Positions 33,301 through 42,193 of a stretch of 48,820 bases of DNA are shown piece after piece. The first letter of the stretch is position 1; each line of letters opens with the position of its first letter. A model generated the notes under the pieces. It ran no database searches, was not told where the DNA came from, and saw only the letters and a list, made by a program, of their open reading frames with translations. The stretch lies in contig UBUL01000042.1 in the NCBI GenBank assembly GCA_900468625.1, forward strand, positions 1-48,820, written 5' to 3'. A program made the position numbers and the translations under genes. The stretch comes from Hyphomicrobiales bacterium (GTDB lineage Bacteria > Pseudomonadota > Alphaproteobacteria > Rhizobiales > Rhizobiaceae).

Positions 33301-33944
33301 TGCCACATATCAAGGGACATACTGAGTAGCTTGTCAATAGTGGCCGTTCCCGTCGGCTGTCTGAGATCGAGAACGGTAAGGCCCTTTCGACATGAATGCC
33401 TTGATCGTCGCTCGTGGCGCGATACTCAAAAGCGATCAGCATTGCCATGCGAAGGGAGGTTCTCGTGGGTGGCAAACTGGAGGTGAAATTCGGATCTGAC
33501 TTATCGCTAGCGGCTGTGAATTTTCATCGGGATTAGGGTTTCAAATAGAGCATCGCCGATAGGGCGTTGCGGCGCTCGCGCACCAACGATTGAGAACCTG
33601 CAGTTTCCAGGCTATGCTGCCCGGCCCTTTTGAGAATGGTGGTTTTCGCGCCTTCGTCGCGGAGAAGCTAACAGTCTGTGCATGGCTACTATTCGGCCAT
33701 TCCGATTAAGCCAAGCTATTCGCTCAACTCGCAAATTTGTCATGGAGGGAGATTGTAATACCGCTTCGATGGTTCCGATCCTTCAATAGCGTAAATGGAA
33801 GCATTCTTTCTCGAATGCTGCTGTTGTTTCCGGCAGTCTTTGGAAGTGTGGGTTTCGTCTAACAGGACAAGATGCAAGCCTAGATAGCTGCGCATGTTCA
33901 TGGTAGCCCCGGTCACATGATTTGGCGGCAGGGCTCATGCCGCT
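33301..33944. other. Intergenic region of about 0.64 kb, no supported gene
   Basis: No convincing gene on either strand. The segment around 33460-33545 resembles decayed mobile-element DNA but I cannot assign a family. It lies between the stop of the cyclase gene and the promoter region of the third ABC operon. Confidence 0.35.
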
Positions 33945-35456
33945 TCACAGACCAGTTTCTAACCGGGCCAAGTGATAGACCGACATCGCTTTGCTGACGC
34001 CCTTGAGTTCCGCCTCGCTTTTTACCATCGGATATGGCGCGATAATTTCCGCCACCGCCGGTGCACGGTAAACATCTCCGGTGATGCAAATCTCGTCACC
34101 ATCGGCAAGGTTTTGCACCCGGGCTGCGATATTCACCGTCTGGCCGAAGTAATCGAGCCGCTCGTTGAGCGTAACGGCGATCGCAGCCCCTCGATGCACG
34201 CCGATCTTGAGAATGAAATCACGTTGCGGGCGGTCCCAATTCAGTTGTTCCACGGTCTCGCGCATATCAAGTGCTGCCCGCACCGCATCCGCCGAGGTCA
34301 GAAACGCCGCCATTACGGCGTCACCGATCGTCTTGGTGACCGCGCCATTGTGCCGAACGGTGACGTCGAGAAGATGCTGAAAGTGCCGCTGCACCTGAAT
34401 ATAGGCGTTGAGATCGCCGATCCGCTCGTAGAGCGCCGTAGAGCCCTTGAGATCGGTGAATACGAGGGTAACGTCGAGAACCGCAATCCCTTCGGTCGCG
34501 CCAATCACCTCCGAGCGGAAGAAGTCGCGAAAGGTTTGCGTCGTCAGCAGCCGTTTGCCGGATAAGGACGGCCCGAAGTGAAGCTTCTGGCGCTGAAACG
34601 TGGCCACCGGAAGCTGCAGGATGCCGAATATCACCGGCAGCTTGCCGGCATTGTGAACGTCGAACGCCACCTTGCCCGGAGCGATGTTTGCCGGGGCAGC
34701 CATGCATTGACCGCCGTCGAGTGTGACGGGCACATGCGGTAACGCTGCATCGGCCCCTCTTGCGACCGGGAAAAGAAATTGAGCGTCGCTTTCGAAATCC
34801 TGGCCCAAAAGCGCGCCTTCGACGGCATCGACCTCAAGACTGAGCGTAGAGCCCGGTTCTATGCGCGTGAGCAACCTCACCAGTTGTTTGGCAGCCTCGC
34901 TCCATGGCACGCCGTCGGGCAACATGCCGCCCGACGTCAGTTTATAGTGGAAGACGTAATCCCAGGCCGAAAGCGCATCCGGTCTATGGAAGCGGATGCT
35001 GCGCACCGTGGGGGAAACCGTAAATGTCACCGTAATGTAATCGTCCAGCGCGGCATCGTAATCGCTTTGACAGAGGTGGCAGTGGAAATGCGTGTGCAGT
35101 TTACGCAGGCTTCGAAAGCTTTCGACAACATCCGAACACATTGGACAAACGAGCAGCCAGTCCATATCGAATAGCCCAGCCACGCACGCATGGAGGAAAA
35201 GATCGATCCCTTCGGCCTCGGCAATCGATTTTTCCCTGGCGAATTCGATCGGATTGATGCGATAAAGTGCTTCGTCCGTGCCCGAGCGCAGAAGCGTCTC
35301 CAGCCGCGAGACGACGCGCGGGCTCCAGGATCTGGCCGCTTCGACCACGGCCAAGCGCTCTTCAAGTTTCTTTTCGTCGATCACCGTACTACACCGCGAC
35401 AAAGCCTCGATCATCCAGAACATCTCCGCTTTTCGTCCATCGCGAAAACGCTCCAT
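33945..35456 (-). CDS. Class III adenylate/guanylate cyclase with N-terminal DUF5939-like region
   Basis: 503 residues. The C-terminal cyclase homology domain (from about 320) has metal-binding Asp in LVFTDLKGSTALYERIGD, the second Asp in KTIGDAVMAAF and the catalytic Asn/Arg pair in FGQTVNIAARVQ, so it should make cAMP (or cGMP). The long N-terminal region resembles the DUF5939 domain that precedes many rhizobial cyclases. Near residue 102 it holds CPMC, followed by HTHFHCHLC, a likely zinc knuckle. There are no membrane segments. ATG 35456 is chosen (an upstream extension of 22 codons lacks family character; AAGAAG precedes the ATG). Rhizobia carry many such cyclases; the signal sensed here is unknown. 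Confidence 0.88.
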   Translation of the reverse strand: MERFRDGRKAEMFWMIEALSRCSTVIDEKKLEERLAVVEAARSWSPRVVSRLETLLRSGTDEALYRINPIEFAREKSIAEAEGIDLFLHACVAGLFDMDWLLVCPMCSDVVESFRSLRKLHTHFHCHLCQSDYDAALDDYITVTFTVSPTVRSIRFHRPDALSAWDYVFHYKLTSGGMLPDGVPWSEAAKQLVRLLTRIEPGSTLSLEVDAVEGALLGQDFESDAQFLFPVARGADAALPHVPVTLDGGQCMAAPANIAPGKVAFDVHNAGKLPVIFGILQLPVATFQRQKLHFGPSLSGKRLLTTQTFRDFFRSEVIGATEGIAVLDVTLVFTDLKGSTALYERIGDLNAYIQVQRHFQHLLDVTVRHNGAVTKTIGDAVMAAFLTSADAVRAALDMRETVEQLNWDRPQRDFILKIGVHRGAAIAVTLNERLDYFGQTVNIAARVQNLADGDEICITGDVYRAPAVAEIIAPYPMVKSEAELKGVSKAMSVYHLARLETGL

Positions 35457-35600
35457 CTTCTTATTTCCCGACGCATTCCGGACGGAACAGCATTTCCCGG
35501 AAATGCTCCGGGCGATCCGCAAGCTGCAGGCACAATCAGCTCAGCCGGATTTTTCCATCCGTTGAGCATTGAATCCTCACAACACGGCGACGCGAGTTCC

Positions 35601-35706
35601 TAAAGCGCGTCGCGATCTTTCAGATTCGCCTTTCACGCTTTAGGTCTTCGATTTTGCGCATCTCGTTGCCGCAAAACCGCTGCACACTTTTGCGCGACAT
35701 GCTTTA
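35601..35706. repeat. Rhizobiaceae-type intergenic palindromic repeat
   Basis: 106-base element with near-inverted ends TAAAGCGCGTCGCG and GCGCGACATGCTTTA and internal CGCAAAACCG/CACACTTTTGCG core. The core is shared with the element at 45836-45885. Repeats of this type are scattered through Rhizobium genomes (recall). Its last three bases supply the stop codon of the small gene at 35704-36009. Confidence 0.6.
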
Positions 35707-36009
35707 AATTCCGGAGCCGTCGAGCTGCTGGGCGTCGTCGCCCTCCCACGGCGAGGGCATCGAGGTGCGGTTGAGATTGGCGAGCGGCATCGGCATCCAG
35801 CATTTCAATTCCGGCTCGGCATATTCGATGATACGGCCGGGCGAGGAATCGGAGGCGCGCCAGCCTTCCGCACCGAACTGATCGCCATTCGACCAATAGG
35901 CGAGATCAACTTCCGCCGGCCCCTGTTCGGAGGGGCGGATCGTGACGAGAATCCGGCTGCCATCTTTCGGTGCGCTTGCCATTTGGCGCCAGCGGTCTAG
36001 CTCTTCCAT
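35704..36009 (-). CDS. Small conserved hypothetical protein
   Basis: 101-residue soluble protein beginning MEELDRWRQMASAPKDGSRI, with DLAYWSNGDQFGAEGWRAS and CWMPMPLANL. The N-terminal pattern (W...MASAPKDGSRILV) is one I recognise from small rhizobial proteins of unknown function. ATG 36009 is preferred over 36069 because the conserved start lies there with GGAGGAAAAG upstream. Its stop is contributed by the adjoining repeat, so the ancestral C-terminus may have been altered. Located between the cyclase and the sugar cluster with no clear link to either. Confidence 0.65.
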   Translation of the reverse strand: MEELDRWRQMASAPKDGSRILVTIRPSEQGPAEVDLAYWSNGDQFGAEGWRASDSSPGRIIEYAEPELKCWMPMPLANLNRTSMPSPWEGDDAQQLDGSGI

Positions 36010-36103
36010 CGCTTTTCCTCCTGCCCTGCTGCAGGTTGCAAGTGTCGCCTCGCCATCGAAAGCGGTCAACTCAAACTTTGCGTGGAATTCCCGATCATCC
36101 CGG

Positions 36104-37081
36104 TTATTCGGGCGTGGGCTTGAGGCCGGTCTCTTCGTAGCCGTTGAAGATGAGACTGGCTGCGCCGATCAGTCCGGCATGCCGCCCCAGCTGTGCGGCA
36201 ACGATCGGCACGTCGCGATAGGCAGGCATGGCCCGCTCGCGAACCGTTGCCGCCAGTTGATCGTGCAGAAGATCGAAGCCGTGCGATATTCCACCGCCCA
36301 TGACCAGCACATCAGGGGAATAGAGGTGAAGCAGGTTGGTGAAGCCTATTCCTAGCCAGCGCGCTTCGGCGTTCAGCAGTTCCAGTGCCGCGGTGTCGCC
36401 TTTTCGCGCGGCGTCCACGACATGCCGGCCGGTTACGTCGGCGTCAGCGGCAAGGCTGCGCAGCACCGATCCGTCGAAAGCCCTGGTGCGCGCGGTTGCC
36501 CGCCTGCCGAGCGCCGTGCCGGAGGCAATGGCCTCAAAACAGCCGACGGCACCGCAAAAACACCGCTCGCCCTCGTTCGTGATCGTCATGTGGCCGATCT
36601 CGGCAGCCAGGCCCCGTCTGCCGTGCAGTATCCGGCCATTGGCAATCACGCCGCCTCCGATACCGGTCGATACGGTAACGAACACCATCGATTCCGCGCC
36701 ACGGCCGGCGCCGTATCTCCATTCGCCGAGCGCTGCGGCGTTCGCATCGTTTTCAAGCCGTACCGGCAGCTGGAAATGACGGTGGAGAATGTCGGCCAGC
36801 GGAACCTCATACCATCCAACCAAGGTCGGTGCCGCGATGACGATGCCGGCCTCCGGATCGAGTGGGCCGGGCGCGCCGATCCCGATCCCGGTCGGAGAAA
36901 GATCGGGCGTTTCGGCCAGTACGGTTTCGGCCAGCAGTTCGATCTGTCGGATGACGGCAGCAGGCCCTCCGGCTGCATCCGTCGACAGGGACGCGAATGA
37001 CAAAAGGCAACCCGTATCATCGACAAGCGCGGCGCGAAGCTCCGTTCCACCGAGATCGAATGCCAGAGCGACCTTTTTCAC
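36104..37081 (-). CDS. ROK family sugar kinase
   Basis: 325-residue ROK protein without an N-terminal DNA-binding domain, hence a kinase rather than a repressor. Seen: AFDLGGTELRAAL (phosphate loop), catalytic Asp in LENDANAAALGEWR, VSTGIGGGVI, and the zinc motif GH followed by CFCGAVGCFEA. The GTG start at 37081 overlaps the preceding gene by four bases (GTGA). Family members phosphorylate glucose, allose, N-acetylmannosamine and similar sugars. Pairing with an RPE/AlsE-like epimerase recalls the allose/allulose arrangement (AlsK/AlsE), but the substrate here is not established. It is the last gene of the carbohydrate operon. Confidence 0.9.
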   Translation of the reverse strand: MKKVALAFDLGGTELRAALVDDTGCLLSFASLSTDAAGGPAAVIRQIELLAETVLAETPDLSPTGIGIGAPGPLDPEAGIVIAAPTLVGWYEVPLADILHRHFQLPVRLENDANAAALGEWRYGAGRGAESMVFVTVSTGIGGGVIANGRILHGRRGLAAEIGHMTITNEGERCFCGAVGCFEAIASGTALGRRATARTRAFDGSVLRSLAADADVTGRHVVDAARKGDTAALELLNAEARWLGIGFTNLLHLYSPDVLVMGGGISHGFDLLHDQLAATVRERAMPAYRDVPIVAAQLGRHAGLIGAASLIFNGYEETGLKPTPE

Positions 37082-37803
37082 GAAACCCGGCTCTCCAGTC
37101 CATGCAGCCAGGCGATCCGGGCGCCGAGGTTCTTGTCGCCGAATGCCAGCGAGCCGAGAACGACGGTCTGCGCCCCGGCTTGGCGCAGAAGCGGCACTGT
37201 CTGCTCGCGAATGCCGCCATCGGCCGCGAGTATGATCTGATTCTCGCGGCCTGCCTTCCTCAGCAGGAAACGCGCTTCGATCAGCCGGTCGCATGCCTTT
37301 TCGGAAAGGCTCTGTCCCTTGACGCCGATCGATGTTCCAAGCAGCGTTACGAAGGCGACATGATCGATGAAAGGCTCGATCGCCGAAACAGGGGTTTCCA
37401 GCCGCAGCACCACGCCGGCTTCGGCACCCATCTTCTTGGCAAGCGCGATTGCACGCAAGCCGGCATCACCATTTTCGGCATGAACGCTGATCAGATCCGC
37501 ACCCGCCTCTATGAACTGGCGCGTCTGCTCCTCGACGATTTCAGCCTCGACCATGAGATGAACATGGATCGGCTTTGCGGTCGACTTGGCGATGCGCGCG
37601 ACGAAATCCGGAAAGAACAGGAAGCCCGGCGTAAAGCGCGCATCGGCGACATCGATATGATGCAGGTCGACATAAGGTTCTATGCGCTTGAGGTCGGTTT
37701 CCATATTGGCAAGATCGGCCGACCAGAGCGAGAATTCGGCGAGAAGCCTGTTGCGGGGAAGTGCTGCAATGGCCGCCGGGCCGGAAAGAGGTCTGGACGT
37801 CAT
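37078..37803 (-). CDS. Ribulose-phosphate 3-epimerase family protein (AlsE-like)
   Basis: 241-residue TIM-barrel epimerase. Active-site blocks are present: LHHIDVADARFTPG (metal His and Asp), HVHLMVE, ISVHAENG and LAADGGI with the second catalytic Asp. In RPE the first block reads HxDVMDG; here it is HIDVADARF, closer to hexulose- or erythrulose-phosphate epimerase variants than to housekeeping Rpe. ATG 37803 fits the family N-terminus. ATGA and GTGA overlaps join it to the hydrolase before it and the ROK kinase after it, suggesting epimerisation of a phosphorylated sugar made by that kinase. Confidence 0.87.
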   Translation of the reverse strand: MTSRPLSGPAAIAALPRNRLLAEFSLWSADLANMETDLKRIEPYVDLHHIDVADARFTPGFLFFPDFVARIAKSTAKPIHVHLMVEAEIVEEQTRQFIEAGADLISVHAENGDAGLRAIALAKKMGAEAGVVLRLETPVSAIEPFIDHVAFVTLLGTSIGVKGQSLSEKACDRLIEARFLLRKAGRENQIILAADGGIREQTVPLLRQAGAQTVVLGSLAFGDKNLGARIAWLHGLESRVS

Positions 37804-38627
37804 GATGGAACGAAGCTCCGGAGTGTTTGAGATGCTAGAAAATGCGCGATGGCATCCCGGACCTCGGCAAAGTGCCTGTCTTTGTCGATGGCCTTGGCGG
37901 CAACTTTGACAAGGCTTGCGCCGGGAATGACGTTGGCGAGCGTCTGCGCGCAAGCGAGCGGATGGATAGCATCGTGCCGATTGCCGATAACGAGGGTGGG
38001 CATGGCAAGGGCGGCGGCAGCCGCTTGCGTAACATCAGGCCCGTCTGCAGCGATATCAGCCAGTACCGACGCGAAAGCCACGGCTTCCGGCCTATCGAAA
38101 TAGCCGAGCAGGGAAGAGAAATTGTCCGGTGCTTCCGAGGCGATCCTCTGTCCTGTTTCAGAGGAGACAAAGCGCCTTTTGGCCTCATCGACCGGGTGGG
38201 AACGGATCAGGGCCGCAACGGCTCGGATCGGAGCGAGATTGTCCGGGGATGCCTCGAAGGTCCAGGCGGGCCGCACAAGAACGAGCCCTGCGATCCGGTG
38301 AGCGTGACGATGGGCAAGGTGTAGGGCAATCGCTGCTCCCATCGAAATGCCGCCGATGATGAAGCGATCGAACCCGTACTCGGTGGCCGCGGCCAGAACA
38401 TCCTCGGCAAACATATGGATCGAAAAAGGGCGTTTGCTGCCGAGCGCGGATGCGCCATGTCCACGGCATTCCAGCGTCAGTCGGCGAATATCTCCCAAGG
38501 CTGGGACATTCTGTGCCACCTGCGCCTCATCACCGCCAAGACCGTGCTGGAAAACGACCGGGAGTCCCTCACCATCCACATAGACGGCAAGTTCCGCATC
38601 GCCGCACTTGAACGATTTCTTTCCCAT
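37800..38627 (-). CDS. Alpha/beta hydrolase (serine nucleophile)
   Basis: 275-residue alpha/beta hydrolase: HGLGGDEAQ oxyanion loop near 28, nucleophile GISMGAA with Ser near 94, acid residue in GNRHDAIHP and His near 260 in KDRHFAEV. The overall shape resembles 3-oxoadipate enol-lactonase/BioH-type enzymes, so a sugar lactone or ester could be the substrate (inference). It overlaps the upstream isomerase gene by one base and the epimerase by four, so it belongs to the sugar operon. Confidence 0.85.
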   Translation of the reverse strand: MGKKSFKCGDAELAVYVDGEGLPVVFQHGLGGDEAQVAQNVPALGDIRRLTLECRGHGASALGSKRPFSIHMFAEDVLAAATEYGFDRFIIGGISMGAAIALHLAHRHAHRIAGLVLVRPAWTFEASPDNLAPIRAVAALIRSHPVDEAKRRFVSSETGQRIASEAPDNFSSLLGYFDRPEAVAFASVLADIAADGPDVTQAAAAALAMPTLVIGNRHDAIHPLACAQTLANVIPGASLVKVAAKAIDKDRHFAEVRDAIAHFLASQTLRSFVPS

Positions 38628-39445
38628 CAGATCAGCGCCTTGAGAAAGCCGGCGACACCGGATGCTTCCGAAGCCGAAAGACCATGCGTCACGAGTGGTC
38701 CGTCGAAATTCACCGAGCGCAGCCGCGCGATAAAATCGGCAAAGTCCACCACGCCCCGCCCGGCCGTGGCAAAACGGCCGTCGCTGTGCCGATCCTTGGC
38801 ATGTGCGAGCGCGATGTGACCGGCCGAGATTTCGACCGCCTCTTCAATGATCGCCCGGGCTTGCGTCCGCGTCGCCTGTTCGAAAAGATTGGCCGGATCA
38901 AGCACGATGCGCAGCCGCCGCGATCCCATCTCGCCGATCAGTCGCCGCGCATCGCTTGCCGAGGTGACGATATTGGCCTGCTCCGGCTCGATGCCGAGAT
39001 CGACACCATGCCGTTCCGCCAGCTCCAGAGCCTTCGACGTTTCCGCCGCCATGTCGGCCCAGGCTGAAGGATCGCCATTGTCGGGATGATGGGCCCATTG
39101 GTCGTTCCGGTCGCGCGTTCCGGTGCAAAGCGTCACCAGCGGAATGGAGAGCGCTGCCGCCGTTTCGATGACAACGGCGAGTTGGATAAGGCCAGTCCGA
39201 CGAACGGCAATATCGGGGTGAGCTATGTTGTAAGTGCCCGACAGCGCGACAAGCGAAATGCCCGTCGCCTGGACGGCCGAACGAACCGCCGCGATCGTTT
39301 CTTCCGAAACGGCATCGGGCATGGACGGGAGATCGCAGCATGCGAGATTGAACTGCGCGCAAGCATAGCCACTGTCGCGCACGGCCGAGAGAACGCCGAG
39401 CGGCTCCGTTCCGGGAAAGGTTTTGGCGAAGATCCCGATCTGCAT
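38627..39445 (-). CDS. Sugar phosphate isomerase/epimerase-like TIM barrel (AP endonuclease 2 fold)
   Basis: 272 residues of the xylose-isomerase-like TIM-barrel family. Likely metal ligands are in VDLGIEPE, IVLDPANLFE and ALAHAKDRH; the last family position, often Glu, reads THGLSASE. The family includes IolE/IolI, tagatose epimerases and 3-keto-sugar-processing enzymes. It overlaps the oxidoreductase upstream and the hydrolase downstream by a single base each. A second, different member of this family lies two genes upstream, implying two successive isomerisation or elimination steps. Confidence 0.85.
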   Translation of the reverse strand: MQIGIFAKTFPGTEPLGVLSAVRDSGYACAQFNLACCDLPSMPDAVSEETIAAVRSAVQATGISLVALSGTYNIAHPDIAVRRTGLIQLAVVIETAAALSIPLVTLCTGTRDRNDQWAHHPDNGDPSAWADMAAETSKALELAERHGVDLGIEPEQANIVTSASDARRLIGEMGSRRLRIVLDPANLFEQATRTQARAIIEEAVEISAGHIALAHAKDRHSDGRFATAGRGVVDFADFIARLRSVNFDGPLVTHGLSASEASGVAGFLKALI

Positions 39446-40521
39446 CAGACCGCTCCCGAAACCGATGCGAGCTCGACGCGCTCGCCCCGTTCTACCGATA
39501 GGGCGATCGCCACCATCGCGCGGATGGAGGCCAAGCCATCCTCGACATTGGCGCCGCGCATCGGCGTGCCGTTCAGCGCGGCATCGGCAAGCCCCTCCAG
39601 CTGCCGGCGGAAGAAATGGCCGTCGGCGCCGAGCGGCTTGCGGCTCGTCGCATCCTTCTCGTGGAAGATTTCCACTTCGCTCGAGCGGAAGTACCAGGGA
39701 TTGAAGGTCTTCGCGAGAACGGAGCCGTTTTCGCCATAAAGCTGAAAGCCCTCATGCCAATCCATACGCACGGCGACCGTCAGGTCCAGATGACCGAGGG
39801 CGCCATTGGCAAACTCGGTCTCCACGAACCAGCAATAGGCGCCGGCGCGTTCGAGAAACCGGGCGCGAACGGCGACGATCTCGCCGCAGAAGAAGCGCGC
39901 GGTGTCGACCAGATGCGAGCCGTGCGCCAGCATGAAATATTGCCGAAGATCGGCCTTCGGATTGCCTGATGGCTTGCGCGCAAGCTTGCTGGTGACGGGC
40001 AGGGGCTGTACCGCATCCGTATTGGTGTAGCGGTGGGTGGAATCGCAATACCACGCCTTCATCGCAAAGATCTGGCCTATATCGTCGCGAACGAAATCGC
40101 GCGCCGCCTCAAGCGCCGGATCGAAGCGTTTCATGTGGCCGACCTGCAGGATCTTGCCGGACCGGCGCACGGCCTCGGCAAGCTGCTGCCCTTCCTCGAC
40201 CGACACGCCGATCGGCTTCTCGCACAGCACATGCTTTCCCGCTTCGAGCGCCTTGATCGACATCGGTACATGGTAAGCGTCAGACGTCGCGACGATCACG
40301 GCCTCCAGCTCGGGATCAGCCAGCATGGCATCATAATCGTCATACATCTTCTGCGGCTCGTAGGTCGCGCCCATGCGGGCCAGAAGATCGGGTGCCGCAT
40401 CGCAGATCGCATAGAGATCGGCATTCCTCGCCTTGACGCAGGATTCCAGATGCGCGAATTGCGCGATCGGCCCGCAGCCGAGGACTCCGACGCGAAGACG
40501 GCGACTTTCCTTTTCGATCAT
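39445..40521 (-). CDS. Gfo/Idh/MocA family oxidoreductase
   Basis: 358-residue NAD(P)-dependent sugar or inositol dehydrogenase type. The Rossmann start LRVGVLGCGPIAQFAHLES, the EKP motif in HVLCEKPIGVSVEEG and a C-terminal substrate domain with RFDPALEAARDFV and FMLAHGSHLVDTARFF are visible; the catalytic Lys is that of EKP and His is probably in AHGSHLVD. ATG 40521 has AAGGAAGAG upstream; the open frame before it is not family-like. It lies 11 bases after a sugar isomerase-like gene in the same operon. Such enzymes often oxidise a ring hydroxyl, giving a keto sugar. Confidence 0.9.
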   Translation of the reverse strand: MIEKESRRLRVGVLGCGPIAQFAHLESCVKARNADLYAICDAAPDLLARMGATYEPQKMYDDYDAMLADPELEAVIVATSDAYHVPMSIKALEAGKHVLCEKPIGVSVEEGQQLAEAVRRSGKILQVGHMKRFDPALEAARDFVRDDIGQIFAMKAWYCDSTHRYTNTDAVQPLPVTSKLARKPSGNPKADLRQYFMLAHGSHLVDTARFFCGEIVAVRARFLERAGAYCWFVETEFANGALGHLDLTVAVRMDWHEGFQLYGENGSVLAKTFNPWYFRSSEVEIFHEKDATSRKPLGADGHFFRRQLEGLADAALNGTPMRGANVEDGLASIRAMVAIALSVERGERVELASVSGAV

Positions 40522-40532
40522 GGTTCTCTTCC

Positions 40533-41351
40533 TTATGCGCCGTAGCCGCGCATCGTTTGGCGATTGGCTTTGATGGCGGCGGCAGGATCGGCGCCGGCCC
40601 TCTCGGACTCTTCCTCCAGCACCAGCCAGCCATTGAAGCGCGGAGCAGCGGAGACGAGGGCGATCACGGCCGGCGTATTGAGAACGCCCTTGCCGAGCAT
40701 CGCCCATCGGCCCTGCGCATCGACATCCTTCAGATGCAGGTAGCGGATACGGTCCTGATAGGTGCGCATTGTGTCAAGCATGTCGGCATGACCTCGCAGG
40801 ACATGGCCGGTATCCGGTACCCAGCCGACCAGGTTGGGGTCGAGCAGAGCGAAGATGCGGTCGTAATCGGCGCGGTCGAATAGCAGCGTGTTGTGATGCG
40901 AGCTCGGATGCACGGCGACCTCGACGCCGGCTGCCTTGCCCAGCTCTCCGGCGCGATTGTAGAACTCGCCGGCAATGGCGAACTTGTCATCTCGCCGGCC
41001 GTCGGAAACGACGGTTGCTGAGCCGATGGACACGAGTGCGCCCGGGAAATGTGCGGCATAGTCGATCCAGCGCTTTGCTGTCGCAAGGTCATCCTTCAAA
41101 GCCTCGGCGACGGTAAAGCCGCTCTTGGAGCCAAAGGCGAAGGAGACGAGGGTCATGCCACAATCCCTCAGCGCATTTGCGAAGGCATACGGGTCCGCGC
41201 CGTAGCGGCCGATCATGGTGTCGGTGATTTCAATGCCGGAGTAACCGCCTGCGGAAATCGCCGACAACAGATCGTCTGTCGTTCCCGTCCAGGCCTTGCC
41301 GAGCATTTCCCATGTAAATGTCTGGCAGCCGACTTTTATGTCCTTGCGCAT
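40533..41351 (-). CDS. Second sugar phosphate isomerase/epimerase-like TIM barrel (IolE-like)
   Basis: 272 residues beginning MRKDIKVGCQTFTWEML. Metal and active-site blocks: VEVAVHPSSHHN, GWVPDTGHVLRGHADM, YLHLKDVD and WLVLEEES, the Glu/Asp/His/Glu pattern of IolE-like dehydratases and keto-sugar isomerases. The N-terminal GYSGIEITDTMIGRYG is typical of this fold. It starts five bases after the permease stop, so its expression is tied to the transporter. Its partner family member at 38627-39445 is clearly a different paralogue. Confidence 0.87.
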   Translation of the reverse strand: MRKDIKVGCQTFTWEMLGKAWTGTTDDLLSAISAGGYSGIEITDTMIGRYGADPYAFANALRDCGMTLVSFAFGSKSGFTVAEALKDDLATAKRWIDYAAHFPGALVSIGSATVVSDGRRDDKFAIAGEFYNRAGELGKAAGVEVAVHPSSHHNTLLFDRADYDRIFALLDPNLVGWVPDTGHVLRGHADMLDTMRTYQDRIRYLHLKDVDAQGRWAMLGKGVLNTPAVIALVSAAPRFNGWLVLEEESERAGADPAAAIKANRQTMRGYGA

Positions 41352-41356
41352 TCCCT

Positions 41357-42193
41357 TTATTCCTTGATTCCGCCTTGGGTCAGGCCTTCGATGATGTGTC
41401 GCTGGAAGAAGAGCACCAAGATGATGAGCGGTATGGTGACGACGGCCGATGCGGCGGCGATGTCTCCCCAAGGCACATAATATTGGTTGGTGAAATTGGC
41501 GATGCCGACCGGGATCGTCTGGCTGTCGCTGTCCGACGTGAAGGCCAGCGCGAAGAGGAACTCGTTCCAGGCGGTGATGAAGGCAAGCAGGCCCGTCGTG
41601 ACCAGGCTCGGCAATGACATCGGTAGGATGATATGCCAGAGCAGACCGGCTGAGCCGACGCCGTCCATGCGGGCTGCCTCGTCGATCTCGCGCGGCAGCG
41701 TTTCGAAATAGCCGAACAGGACCCAGGTGACGAGCGGCAGTCCCAGTGCAAGATAGGTGATAATCAGCGCGGTATAAGTGTCGAGCAGTCCGAGATCGGA
41801 GGCGATGAGATAGAGCGGTCCGACGAGTGCGATCTGCGGAAACATCGATACCGAAAGAATGACGGCCAGGATGCCAAAGCGACCTTTCACATCGAGGCGC
41901 GAAAGCGAAAAGGCGGCCAGCGAACCGACGATCAGGCAGAGAGCAGTAGTCGAAAGTGAAACGACGAGCGAATTCAGCACATAGTGATGCAAGCCCTTTT
42001 CGACGAAGGCGTTGTAGTAATGCTCCAGCGTGAAGGGGTTCGGTATGAGCGAGGGCGTTCCCTCGGTCAGAGCCTTGTCGAGCTGGAGCGATGTCGAAAA
42101 CTGCCAGATGAACGGGCCTGCGGACCAGATGAGGATGAACAGGGCGCCAAGATAGATGAGAAAGCTTTGGAAGATTGAGCGGTCTCCATTCAT
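41357..42193 (-). CDS. Carbohydrate ABC transporter permease (MalG type)
   Basis: 278-residue inner-membrane permease with about six hydrophobic segments, including IYLGALFILIWSAGPFIW and LCLIVGSLAAFSLSRL. The conserved cytoplasmic loop EIDEAARMDGVGSAGLLWHI contacts the ATPase. The C-terminal HIIEGLTQGGIKE is typical of MalG proteins. The start overlaps the MalF-type gene by four bases (ATGA). No ATPase gene of this transporter is found in the cluster. Confidence 0.93.
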   Translation of the reverse strand: MNGDRSIFQSFLIYLGALFILIWSAGPFIWQFSTSLQLDKALTEGTPSLIPNPFTLEHYYNAFVEKGLHHYVLNSLVVSLSTTALCLIVGSLAAFSLSRLDVKGRFGILAVILSVSMFPQIALVGPLYLIASDLGLLDTYTALIITYLALGLPLVTWVLFGYFETLPREIDEAARMDGVGSAGLLWHIILPMSLPSLVTTGLLAFITAWNEFLFALAFTSDSDSQTIPVGIANFTNQYYVPWGDIAAASAVVTIPLIILVLFFQRHIIEGLTQGGIKE

